Source of the DNA: Trachythela sp. YZ-2020
Taxonomy: Eukaryota; Cnidaria; Anthozoa; Malacalcyonacea; Clavulariidae
Reading direction: 5' to 3'
Assembly: GCA_016169945.1 (NCBI GenBank)
Contig: JADLSH010000363.1
Location: 1,612,001-1,676,000, forward strand
DNA length: 64,000 nucleotides
Shown: positions 47,001 to 57,600 of the stretch, piece by piece
Position numbering within the stretch: the stretch's first letter is position 1
Layout of the letters: each line of letters starts with the position of its first letter
Notes under the pieces: model-generated
Told to the model about the DNA's origin: nothing
The model's input: the letters and a program-made list of their open reading frames with translations, nothing else
Database searches by the model: none
Translations under genes and position numbers: made by a program

Positions 47001-49645
47001 AATGTTTAAGAAGTCATTGAAGCATCGTTTCCTAGCGAGCAAACGCGAAGCATCCGCGAAAACATCGAAATTTTAAAATGTTTCTGCAACAATGTTTCCT
47101 AGCATGTACAAGGCTTTATATTTGACATGCATTACTTGATCGCTAAATATCTAAATCATTGAGCTTTATCATGTTCCAGTTTTCTCAGAAAAAGACTTTT
47201 TCTCAGAAAACCACCCACACAAGTTTTATTTTTATATTGGCATGCAACACTATACTTCCTCAAAACTTTAAAAACTTCAAATGAGATTGAGAATCCGACT
47301 TTTGTTTTTCGTAGAGTTTAAACAATGTGTAGGCAGTATAGTATAAGTGAGAATAAATAGATAAGTGTATGACAAGACGTTTAAAAACTATCTTCGCTGT
47401 CAAGCCCAGCTGTTCATGTTCCTTTGGAGATAACGTTGTTCGATCTAAACACCCACTCTCCAATTGGTAGCACTTTATTCCTAGCGTGTATATGCGGTAT
47501 AAAGGACAGATAATAGCGAGAAACCCTTTGTGCATTTATCACAGTGGGATAACTTTGACAGTACGTGGGTGGACATGTACAGGTAGATTTGCTAGAAAAA
47601 ACTGCCTCTCAAAATTATTTTATCTCCAAATTCTACTGGTAGTTGAATTTTGCTAAGCAGCAGCTATCGTGCAACAGATGGTCGTCAACCTACAGTTACC
47701 AGAGTGCGAAAATGATGTTAATTCTTCTCATTATATGCATGTACTAATCTTGTATTTGAAGAGAAACAAATATAATTGAGAGATGTAGTTTAATTTTCTT
47801 GCTTCTACACCTTAAAAGATCAAGATTGCTTCGAAACTGCTTTTGTTCTCCGAAAACAACGCGTTGGCGGCAAAGATATTAACTATATAGGGCAACGCTG
47901 ACGTAAATAGCATCCAGGTGATTATCACTGGTAGCTGCTCCCTTCACACAAAGTTTGGCATCACCTGCTACTCAATATTGGGTTTCTCAATGGTGAAAAA
48001 TTAGACTTGCCTCCACTATATGCCAGGGCCTTTTCTAAGAATTCTTTAGGTTTTTCAGATGCGCTGGTTAGCGCGCTGTCGCTCTGAGTTAAGCCGGCTA
48101 TACCGTGATGTACTTAGGTTGGGTATGTACTTAGGGTTGGGTATATAACCTCCCTGCATGTGCTTGCTAAACTCGTGTAAGTTGAGGTTGGTTTTTTCTC
48201 TAGCTCTTCTGCTTCGAGGGGTTTTTTCGGGTTCTTTTCCTCACTCAAAATAGCCCTTAGGCATTAACTATAACTAACACTCGGAGACCTTTGTCAATTG
48301 GGTTGTAAAACCTGTTAGTAAAATTACATAGGTGATTATTGAAAATTCTCAACGCCGATTGGTTGCGCCACCTCGGATTAATACGCGATAATCACCTGAA
48401 GCGTTTTTAAGCCGCTTTTATCGTAAATATTCAATTAAAATATTTTTGAAATGTGCATTTTTTATTTTTTTCCAAATAATCACCTATGTAATTTTACTAA
48501 AACAATTATTCACCTCAGGCTCGGTGAATATCGGTGAATAAAAACCTCGACTTCGTCTCGGTTTTTATTAAAGGCTTTTCGTCCACCTCAGACTGGTAAA
48601 CACAACAAGCCAACAATGAACTAAACTTTCTATGTTTTTTTCAAATAGTTACATCGTTTGATCAACCTCTTTAACACGATATGTTTTATCTCCAGTTATA
48701 TATAAACCATACATTTGATATTTACATGAGTTTTCCTAACATTCAACAATTTACCCTCGACCCTCGACTAGTAATTCTCGATCCTCGACCATTCAAACTC
48801 CTCATTGTTGGAAATGCGCATCATAAGCGCATTTTATTTCTTAAGCTGATGCACGTTTTCCACTTGTCGTATTGAACTTGAGACATGATCCAAGCATTAA
48901 CAGATGTTCTTTTGTTATTTAAATATATGAATTGAAGTTTCTTAAAGATGACATAACCGGAAATTGCAACCGTTGCCTTGCAACCAATCCAGGCTGACCT
49001 GTATTTACTGAGCATGCGTTAAATACACGTGCGGTGCCAGTGTGGGTAGAGTATAGCAAATACGGCGGTTCACTGTTGTGTAAAACTACCTGAAAAATAC
49101 AATGAGAACTTCGACGTTTCGAGCGAAGGCCCTTCGTCTGGAAGTTAGTAGAATGGGTCGGGGGAAAAACATGTGCTTTTATAGTGAATACAAAAGCGAT
49201 CACGTGATAAAAAATAAACCAATCAGATGGATTTAATCAAAACAAACTATAAACATATTAATAATAATAATAAACATGGAAACTTTATTAATTACGATCA
49301 ATGTTTACATACTACAGTGATAAACCTCTCTTTACAGGTAGTTTACCAGTGTCTACTTGAATTAACTCTATATATATATGACAAAAATATTAGTATGACA
49401 TTAGTTGTGGGTTATCCCATTCTTTGTTACGTTTACAGAATATATAATATGAGGACCTGACACAAGTGTTAATAATTTTCCTAATGAAGTACTTTCTACA
49501 TTTCATGCTCATCAAACTTCTTTCAACATTTCAACAAAGTCCAGCGATGATTGACTGAAAACTCCCAGTGAACTGATAGATAAATTTACAAATTTTACTG
49601 TTTCATATCTTTTGTTCTGTTCGTTAATTAGTTCTTGATATTTTT

Positions 49646-49677
<32 letters not shown>

Positions 49678-52063
49678 CTATTGGTAATACATCCACAGAG
49701 TGGCTCTTCGCCTACCAATATTCTATGTATACAGATTATCTACATGTAGTCTTGCAGATATGCTACTAATTCGTGAAAACGAAATAACCAAATATTAAAA
49801 ACTAATTAAATTGAGGGAAAAAAACAATCCCATGCACGATGAATAAAATTCTACTGAGTTAAAAATAAAACGTTTTTGACTTATTTACAAAATACGTTGT
49901 AGTCCGCACAATTCCTCATTTCAGTAGGTAAACTGTTAAAAAGTTACTACGTGACCTAAGAACTCGAGAGTGTTCAGCTATTTTTAGTGTCAAATAATTC
50001 GGCCAATCTATTGTGCGATGAATCGCCGCTTGTTACTTTAGCGATGAATCGCCGCTTGTTACATGAATCGCCGCTTGTTACAGCTTTGAGGGTGTTCCAT
50101 TCGCGTTGTTTCTCTTACTGGTAACCAGTTCAGGGACAAGACGTCATCTATATTAGCATATCTGCCCAATACAAAACCAGCTGCTGCTTTTTGCACCCTT
50201 TGAAGTATTTTCTCTAAGTAGTCACGTAGTGAATGGTAAATTATGTCATTATAATATAGGCTTGACAAAACCAGGGCCTGTACCAAGTTCTTACGGATGT
50301 TGTAAGGTAGAATGTTTCTTAGCTTGCTTAGTGTCGCTAAGGTGAAGTAACTGCAGGATGAGGCTACATGTTTCACATTTTCTTCCCACTATATGATCCT
50401 AGTAACTTATTGGAAGGAACCCGTTTATGGTGTTTACTCTGATTATAATTTCGCCTCAGTGCAGGCACTGGGAGAAGATCTAGAATGCATCTAGTTTAAC
50501 TTTACCAAACATCACATGTTTCTCCACATACTCCGGTTTTCTCCTGTAGCAACAGTTGACCAATAAATTGGGGAGGACAGTTTGGAACTGATAGAACTAT
50601 CCAGTATAAATAAAACTAGTTTAGTTTTGGTTTCTTCCCATAGTAACACTGGACCAGTAAGACATTCCCCCTTCTGGAGCTCTAGGGAGGAAAGTTTAGA
50701 ACTGATAGAGCTATTCAGTATACAGAAAATTAGTTTAGTTTAAGTTTCTTCTTGTAGTAACACTGAACCAATAAGATATGGTTCTTTCTAGACATCTAGG
50801 GAGGACAGTTTAGAACTGATAGAGCTATCAAGTTTAGTTTAGGTTTACTTCTCCATGTAGTAATACTTGGCCAATAAGATATGTCATTTCTGGACCTCTA
50901 TGGAGGACAGTTTAGCTGAACTGATAGAGTTATCCAGTGTGAATCAGTGGGGTGTATAAAGTTAGTTATTTCAATATCATTTCAATTCTAGCTGGACCAT
51001 AACCAAGGCACATCAACATATCTCGACAGCTTGGCGCTAACTGAAATGATTGAACAACGACACCAACCTCGTGAGTTAGTGGACTGGCTTGAGGAAAGTG
51101 TTGACAAAGATGATGATAAGAATGCTTCGTATGTCGCTCTTGAAAGTTTGGTGAAAGGAGGCTTCTTCAGGAAAGAAAAGCTGTCTGTCGGTACAAGGTT
51201 TTATCTCAATAATCAAGGTACGCTCATATGAAGTTTATACGTATTTTCCAAAGATTGATAGATTGCTCGATGTACCTTATTATTGGATTTATCGATTTAT
51301 TTATTTATATATCTATTGACTGATAAGTTGATGTTTGATCGATGATTGATTATTGATTGATTGATTGATAAATTGATTGATACATTTGATCGGAAAAGAT
51401 TGATTAAAAAGATGTTCGAGAGTCAACTGATTGTTATTGATTGATCGATCGATCGATTTGTTGATTGATTGGTTGGTTAAGATATTGCTTGATGTATTGA
51501 CTGATTTTTTGTTTGATTGATTGTTTGACTGATTTACTTATTAGTTAACTAATGAAATGATTGATTGTTTCATTGATTGTTTCATTTATTGATTTTGTTG
51601 ATGAGGTAATTGATTGGTTGATTAGGTGGTCGATTTATTGATTGTTTAATTACTAAAATTCAGGAAAATAGTGTTTTAGAAGGTTCCTTTAATTAAAATA
51701 TATAATCATAATGAAATACAATATGCGAAAACCACATTTCTGGGAAACTAATTCCAATACTTCTTTAAAATTTTCTCTAAACATTTCTCAAAATATTTCT
51801 TAGAAATCAAGCAAAGTTTGGTGCAAGAAGTGCGTGACTCACTGCTCACTGAGAAGACTCCTGACCTCTACATGCGTGTGGTGTTGACCTTGATACAAGG
51901 AGCTGACCACTACCGCGACAACTACGAAAAAGATAAGATCTTCAAGCAGTATTTCAGCAAGCAAGAGTACAAGCAGGCCAAGGCACGACTAAAAGTTATC
52001 TCACGTGACTGGCCCCCAATCCCTCCGCCTCCTCCGCCAGCTACAACTACTTCCACTGCATGA
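44043..52063 (+). CDS. GOLPH3/GPP34-domain protein, divergent
   Basis: Three exons: 44043-44345, 50992-51217 and 51804-52063 (donors gtgagt and gtacgc, acceptors tag; phases 0 and 1), 262 residues, the frame closing exactly. The order of features follows GOLPH3 (298 residues in man): LKISQAVCLLWQNSTTGEV opens the domain, SDLHLLVCVYCAGLLDLLIM is the first conserved helix pair, RELVDWLEES, LESLVKGGFFRKEKL, then EIKQSLVQEVRDSLL and YMRVVLTLIQGADHYRDNY, each with a counterpart in the family. GOLPH3 binds PI4P on trans-Golgi membranes and sorts glycosyltransferases. The Trp and Arg that bind PI4P in the human protein are not clearly kept. The tail is Pro-rich (WPPIPPPPPPATTTSTA). Animal GOLPH3 is usually strongly conserved, so this is probably a paralog with its own task. 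Confidence 0.78.
48315..48500. mobile_element. 186-bp MITE with perfect 26-bp ends
   Basis: ttagtaaaattacataggtg plus attatt at the left, exact inverse at the right. No coding capacity. Directly after it, 48520-48570 is another small inverted repeat (taaaaacctcgacttcg ... ggtttttat). Confidence 0.75.
49020..49165 (-). mobile_element. Penelope-like repeat, second copy
   Basis: Inverse of 38775-38895: on the minus strand ccagacgaagggccttcgct, then GAAACGTCGAAG and tgtatttttcaggtag. Same U-to-A change in the hammerhead core. Confidence 0.5.
49647..49677 (+). repeat. (TAA)n microsatellite
   Basis: About ten trinucleotides in intron 1, near the 3' end of the LINE remnant. Confidence 0.9.
49860..50395 (-). 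mobile_element. LINE (CR1/L2-like) remnant, frameshifted
   Basis: Minus-strand frame 50376-50059 reads LRNILPYNIRKNLVQALVLS, LYYNDIIYHSL, LQRVQKAAAGFVLGRYA, LSLNWLPVRE, the thumb region after a CR1/L2-type reverse-transcriptase domain. After a shift the frame continues as LTLKIAEHSRVLRSRSNFLT. A 20-odd-bp piece, gaatcgccgcttgttac, is tripled at 50019-50081. Antisense to the host gene's intron; dead. Confidence 0.75.
50450..50960 (+). repeat. Tandem repeat of about 120 bp, four diverged copies
   Basis: Units carry agtttagaactgatagagct, agtttagtttaggttt and a tctagggaggac-like part. Relatives occur at 55310-55400 and 63660-63740 in the NXPE introns and near 57530-57680. Confidence 0.75.
51270..51660 (+). 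repeat. Degenerate (TTGA)n tract in intron 2
   Basis: ttgattgattgattgata-type sequence makes up most of the 586-bp second intron of the GOLPH3-like gene. Confidence 0.8.
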
Positions 52064-52488
52064 GAACGATGAATAATAATTCATCCCTGTGGGTTAACTA
52101 AATATTTACACAGTTTAGTTTGTTTGTTTATTTACCTCCTGTGGGATAGCTAACGTTTACACATAATTAAGGTTTTTTTGTTTATTTGTTTTTGAGACTT
52201 TCTAGTTTAATAGTACGTTGTTACTTACTCTGTACAGTATATATTGAATGTGAAAAATTATGAAAGCATGTTCGCGACTACGATACCCAGTCATTCCAAG
52301 TTTGTCCACTTAAGAGAACCGTAATTCCACGAATCTGCACAGAAAAAAATACTTATTATTACAGTGAATTATTTAATTTCGAATGCACAGATATGGAAAT
52401 GTTTTGAAATGAATCAACACTACATTTACGAATGTCAACTTTGGGATTTCAATTTGGAATAAGTGTACGAGTGAGTTTTTCAAAGGCT

Positions 52489-52494
52489 AATAAA
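52489..52494 (+). terminator. Poly(A) signal of the GOLPH3-like gene
   Basis: First AATAAA after the stop codon, about 430 bp downstream. Confidence 0.5.
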
Positions 52495-52544
52495 ATTGAG
52501 CCCGAAGGATGAGTGCAATTTGTCATCTTTGTAAAACTCACGGG

Positions 52545-52556
52545 TAGCAGTACTAA

Positions 52557-52591
<35 letters not shown>

Positions 52592-52686
52592 ACAACAACA
52601 ACAACAACAACAGCAGCAGCAACAGCAACAACAACAGCAACAACAACAGCAACAACAGCAGCTGCAACAACAGCAACAACAACAAC
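52545..52686. repeat. (CAG/CAA)n trinucleotide tract
   Basis: About 45 trinucleotides, mixed CAA and CAG. On the plus strand an open frame reads as Asn/Ser repeats, on the minus strand as Leu repeats; neither has other gene features. Lies 50 bp past the likely 3' end of the GOLPH3-like gene. Confidence 0.85.
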
Positions 52687-52689
52687 GTC

Positions 52690-53448
52690 GATTTTTCATC
52701 ATTTATCTACCTTTCCATTATAAATAATAATCGGTTCCTAAGTGTGTTTTAACGTTTAGAATGCCTCGAATGGCTAGAGTGTAGATTGCCTGGTGCAATC
52801 GAAGCACTCTACATTCATTTGTTTTATTGTTATATATATTGTAGTATTATAGTAATAAACTCGTTGGAGCTAGATGCTACCTGTATGCGAGTAAAAATCA
52901 ATGTAATATACCTATATACAAACACTGTTGAGTTTGTAAGAAATATTACTGTCATTAAATATCGTAAATATATGTGACATGTGTTGCAGTGTGGTTACTT
53001 CGTAAACTCGTGGGCAAGTGAGGAAGTTGTGTAAGTAAATCTATTATACTTAAATTACGTAATTACATTTAGAACTGCTAATGCCATGACCTACAGGATA
53101 GATACTTTAAAACAACATGGCCGCTTCGCAGAGTCATATAGTTAATGGCAGAGTGAATGTTTTGACGTGTCAAATCATGGTCAAATCATATTAACTATGG
53201 TCAAATACATATGGTCAAATACATCGATAAGATTTTATTTAATTTTTTTTTATTAATTTTACAATAACAAGATTGGAAGGAGCTCCAGACAACACAATAT
53301 ATAGAGTCCCTAAATCTAGTCTGCCTGGCATGAGCATACACACACATACATTTACATCACTATATGACTGACTTCAATTATAAATATTACATCAATTATA
53401 GTTACATAATTTATATATATATATATAATTATATATATATATATAGAC

Positions 53449-53479
<31 letters not shown>

Positions 53480-53800
53480 AACATATACATTATACACATA
53501 CATATATACATATAACATATATATAAAAATTCTACAAAAAAAATAAAAATACAAAAATAAAATAAAAAATACAAAACTGTGTTTTTTTAGCTTTTTTTTG
53601 CAACATAAAAAAACTTTAAATTCTTGGGATTGAAACTTTTTTTCTGAATTTGCAGTATTTTCAATAAAATGCGGTTACCGCCGCCTATTTAGTAGGGCTT
53701 TCGCGGCAGCTTCTTTCTTTGTTTATTTGCAAGATATATATTTGCCTTTCATCTGGAAATTTTGACCACAGACGCCCATTTTTGAAATGCAGCCTGCTAT
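52690..53800. other. No gene seen; AT-dinucleotide tracts
   Basis: 53405-53530 is dominated by (AT)n with long A/T runs after it. 53655-53780 matches 37655-37770 beside the SWIM pseudogene (gcggttaccg ... cctatt), an unnamed dispersed repeat. Confidence 0.6.
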
Positions 53801-53807
53801 TAGCACA

Positions 53808-54245
53808 CGAGAGCTATCCCATGAGCAAAATGTTATTCGTGCCCGTTTGCTCAGCACTTAGCTCGCCGTGCGCGCGTGAATTTCACTGAGTTTTTGGCCT
53901 CCTGCAACCTTGAGTTAAAAATCAAACATGTTTCGACTCGCGAGGCGAAAATCTCGCCGTTTGCGCTGGTTGTAAATCAACAAGTGTGTCCTCCAAAATA
54001 TTCTCGCTGACTGCTTCATGCTGCTATCTCTATTTTAGTCATGTGACAAAACAATGCGCTGCTATTGGTTGTTTATTTTATTTGGCTCAGCATCTAGCTC
54101 ACATCCGGCGCAAACGGTGAGATTTCCGCCTCGCGAGTCGAAGGTTGCATGAGGCCAAAAACTCAGTGAAATTCACGCGCACACGGCGAGCTAAGTGCTG
54201 AGCAAACAGGCACGAATAACATTTTGCTCAGAGGATAGCTCTCGT
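53808..54245. mobile_element. 438-bp fold-back element
   Basis: The left arm acgagagctat ... gcgaggcgaaaatctcgccg and the right arm are inverse copies over about 160 bp, including gagtttttggcctc and agcacttagctcgccgtg. The short unpaired centre (53975-54105) has no coding sequence. Confidence 0.75.
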
Positions 54246-54289
54246 TGAAACACTGAACTTGTGGGTTTTTCTTCCTGAGGAGCAAAATT

Positions 54290-54400
54290 AGTTTCCGCAA
54301 CAATGTTTCCAAGTGTGGGCAACTGGGAAACATTCGGCGAAACATTCGAGGTTTTCCAAATGTTACCGCAAAAACGTTTCCTATAGTTTGCCATGGGCAA
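54290..54400 (+). repeat. Diverged relative of the minisatellite element
   Basis: gcaacaatgtttccaagtgt, gaaacattcggcgaaacatt and caaatgttaccgc resemble the 9-kb minisatellite unit. Confidence 0.6.
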
Positions 54401-54684
54401 ACCCGACAAGTAATCCAATGCGGCAAGTCCAGAAGTCGGAATATATATCGTGAGAGGTTAATTAATTGATATCTTTACACGTTTGTCCTTGATCGAATGG
54501 AGATGTAAAACGCTGTTGCCTTGACAAAACTGCGAACTACGAAAGATATTGACTCGTAATACAAAATAAAACAATGTAACTAATCAGTACACGCACAATT
54601 TGCATAATAATATTCCTGCCACGTTTTACATGGCTACTTCGCGTCGTAATCTAGTGTAGAAAATCATATTTTGAACAGGCAAAC

Positions 54685-57600
54685 ATGAAATTGAAGTGTC
54701 TTCAGTTAGCTTTGTTTACAGTTATAATCCTAAAGCTTTTAGCGGTAGTACTTTTGGCTGCTTATTTTTTAAAGAAAACTGAAATTCTCTTCGCTAATCC
54801 GAAGCTAGAAGCTCTAAAAGATTTTCAGATTTTTATGAAAGATTGGTGCCGGGTCAGACAAGCAAGGACGGACATTCAACGTGTACTAGGGCCATGTCTA
54901 GACCAAATAAAATGGACCTACGAGCGAAATGGTATACGAACAAACGCCTCTACGAGTTTTGTCTCCCATTGGGACTTAAAGCCGGCCGGGCAGTTTAGCC
55001 GATTTTTCATTCAAGCTGTTTCAAGTGAGGAAGATTTGAAAACGACCGGGGGAGATTGGTGGCGAGTACTAATTCGCAGTCCAGTTGCAAGTTTGAGACC
55101 AACAGTATTTGATCTTGGGAATGGAACGTACGAGGTGGTGTTTTTGATCGTGGAGCCTGGGATCTATCACGTGGAGATCACGCTCGATTACACGCTGTGC
55201 AACGGTTTCCGGGATCCACCCGAGAACTGGTTTATACTTGGTAAGAACTGATCTATTGAGGTCCAGTAAAGGCCATCCCTTATTGATTCGTATATTACGG
55301 CTATAGCCGAGAAAATCTAAACTATCTCAAGATAAGACTGGATATAGCTATCAATTCTAAACTGTTCTCCCTAGAGGTCTAGCAAGGGTCATCCTTTACC
55401 ATTCCTTAGAGCCAAGAGATTGATGATGCAGGCCCCCATGTTAGCCCCCCAGTAAACTATTTTGGCCTCTCCAGTGAAGGTCCCTTTTTTCTAAAACATA
55501 AGCAAAAAAGGAAGATTTCCATTTCACTAGGAAACGCCCAAGGTAAAATGCAGCCAAGAGGAGCTTTGCGAGGTCGTGCGAAACACGACTACTTACTTCA
55601 GCCATTCCAAGGAGGAAAGAATATAACAATAAATATACGACTGCCCACGGGTAGAGGTAAGTAATCTATATTCTATCTGAACTGTAAAAGTAGTTTTAAC
55701 TATCTAAATGTATATATACCCCGTAAAATGATAAGCTTTAATCATTGCAGAGAATCCGCAGAGCTTACCCTGGAGCATACTACACACGTAAAGATCTCAC
55801 ATCTTGTCAACAAGATGTGTTCGCAACAGACTTGTAGCAAGCTTGTCAAGTTGTAACAATGCTGTCATGTTGTCCAGTTGCTACAAGGTTGTCACTCACA
55901 ACTTGTTAACAAGTTGTTGAATTACAGGACGCTAACAAGTTGTTGGGACAACTTGTAACAAGTCTGTTTAGTCAACAACCTTGTAGAAAGTTGTCAACAA
56001 GCCGTTGACAGCTTCTTAACAAGCTGGGAACAAGCAGTGCGAACTGCGAACACATCCTGATAAAAGGTTGTCGAGACAGCATTAGTGCAAGTCCGCTGCA
56101 AGTGTAGAACAAAATAACTTTTGACTCAAGTACTGTAAAATCAACAAAATGTGTTCAAATACTATTATATTATACTATGTGTGTTTGCCCTGGTACTACC
56201 AGTCCCAGTAAATCTGCGACTATAGTCTATAATCTTCAGCAAACCGCAAAATATATACAGGTTATGAAAACCAGTCTCAAAGTCCGTCAAATAATTGTTG
56301 AATTATTAGTTGTTTTGAGAGAACAACAATATCTGAAACAGATTGATTTTGCATCTCTGCATGCGTGTGTAAATTTTGAAAAATTAACAAAGCTTTATGC
56401 AAAACAACCAGTAAAACACCTGTTTTGCCAACGAGATTTTGACAGATAAAGGCGGGATGTTTATAGTGCGTTGATTGTTTGAACGTTGTATTGTTCAATA
56501 GCCTGTTGTGATCTATGCGGGATTTTTGCGTGCCGGGTTTCCGATAGGTTTCGTTTTGTTCATGTAAACTTTTCTAAAATTGTCCGTTGGTTGGTATAAC
56601 CCAGATTACAGTTTAGCATTTATAAACTAAGGTTGTTTTATATTAATAGTGGGGTTCATATGTGTAGTTATAAGACTTTTACACTCTAAATATACTTTGA
56701 CTGTAATTTTTTAAATAAACTTTTATCTTAACAATCTATTCTAATGATATTTGTACAAATGTAATTATACTCAAAGTTTATCATTAGTTGTCAGTAAAGT
56801 TTATTATTAGTTGTCAACAAGCCGATAACAACTTGTCAACAAGCTGGGAACAAGCAGTGCGAACGTACACATCCTGATGACAAGTTGTTGACACAACATA
56901 GGTACAAGTACTGCTGCAGGTTTGCTACAACTTGTGCGTTTCTACGTCGTGTACAAAGCGCCTATTCTGCAAATGATTTACTGAATACTGTTTTCTGTTT
57001 TTTTGTTTAAGGGTTGTTCGTATTCAACAGTTTGCCCAGAGATGTTCTGATGCAGTTGGGCAAGAGATATGATTTTAGTTGTGGTATGAAATGTAAATTG
57101 ATATGGGATGGATACGGAAGATGGGCAGATGAAACGTGGAAACCTTACTTGAAAGGTTATTTATGCATTGATTACTTTAGGACAGTTTGTGCCTGAACTT
57201 AGTATCTGGAGAAGACCAGAATCACTTTGCCGTTTCCAACTAAGGGCCTTCATCAGAAGAGGTCAGTTTACTAAGAGTGCAGTTAAAGACGACGGTAGGG
57301 AGAGAATAGGACAAAAGCAAAATCGAAAAGTATAGTGGAATATTAAACTGGTGTTGGTGGTAGTGTTGAGTGTTGCGGCATAGTAGCACATTACCAGTAG
57401 TTAGGTCATGTGCCTTACACCTCTCCGGCCAGGAGTTAATATGCAGTTTTCTGCATTAATATAATTTACCATCAGTACCAAGTCGTCAAGTTTGATTCTT
57501 CCAAACGGCCGCTGAGGTTTTCTAGGTAACACTGGACAAAGAAGGGACGTCTTGTACTAGATCCCTTGGGAGAATAGTTCAGAACTAATACTCACTATCC

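Larger units (their letters stand above)
44346..50991 (+). other. Intron 1 of the GOLPH3-like gene
   Basis: 6.6 kb, AT-rich. It holds a relative of the minisatellite unit (47030-47100), a MITE (48315-48500), Penelope-like debris (49020-49160), a (TAA)n run, a LINE remnant and a tandem repeat next to exon 2. An NRF1-like acgcatgcgcgt recurs at about 46522. No nested gene seen. Confidence 0.6.

Noticed and set aside
52449..52685. Leu-repeat minus-strand frame
   Set aside because: Product of the CAG/CAA tract only.
56177..56449. 90-codon frame in NXPE intron 2
   Set aside because: No family signal and no need for an exon there by phase.
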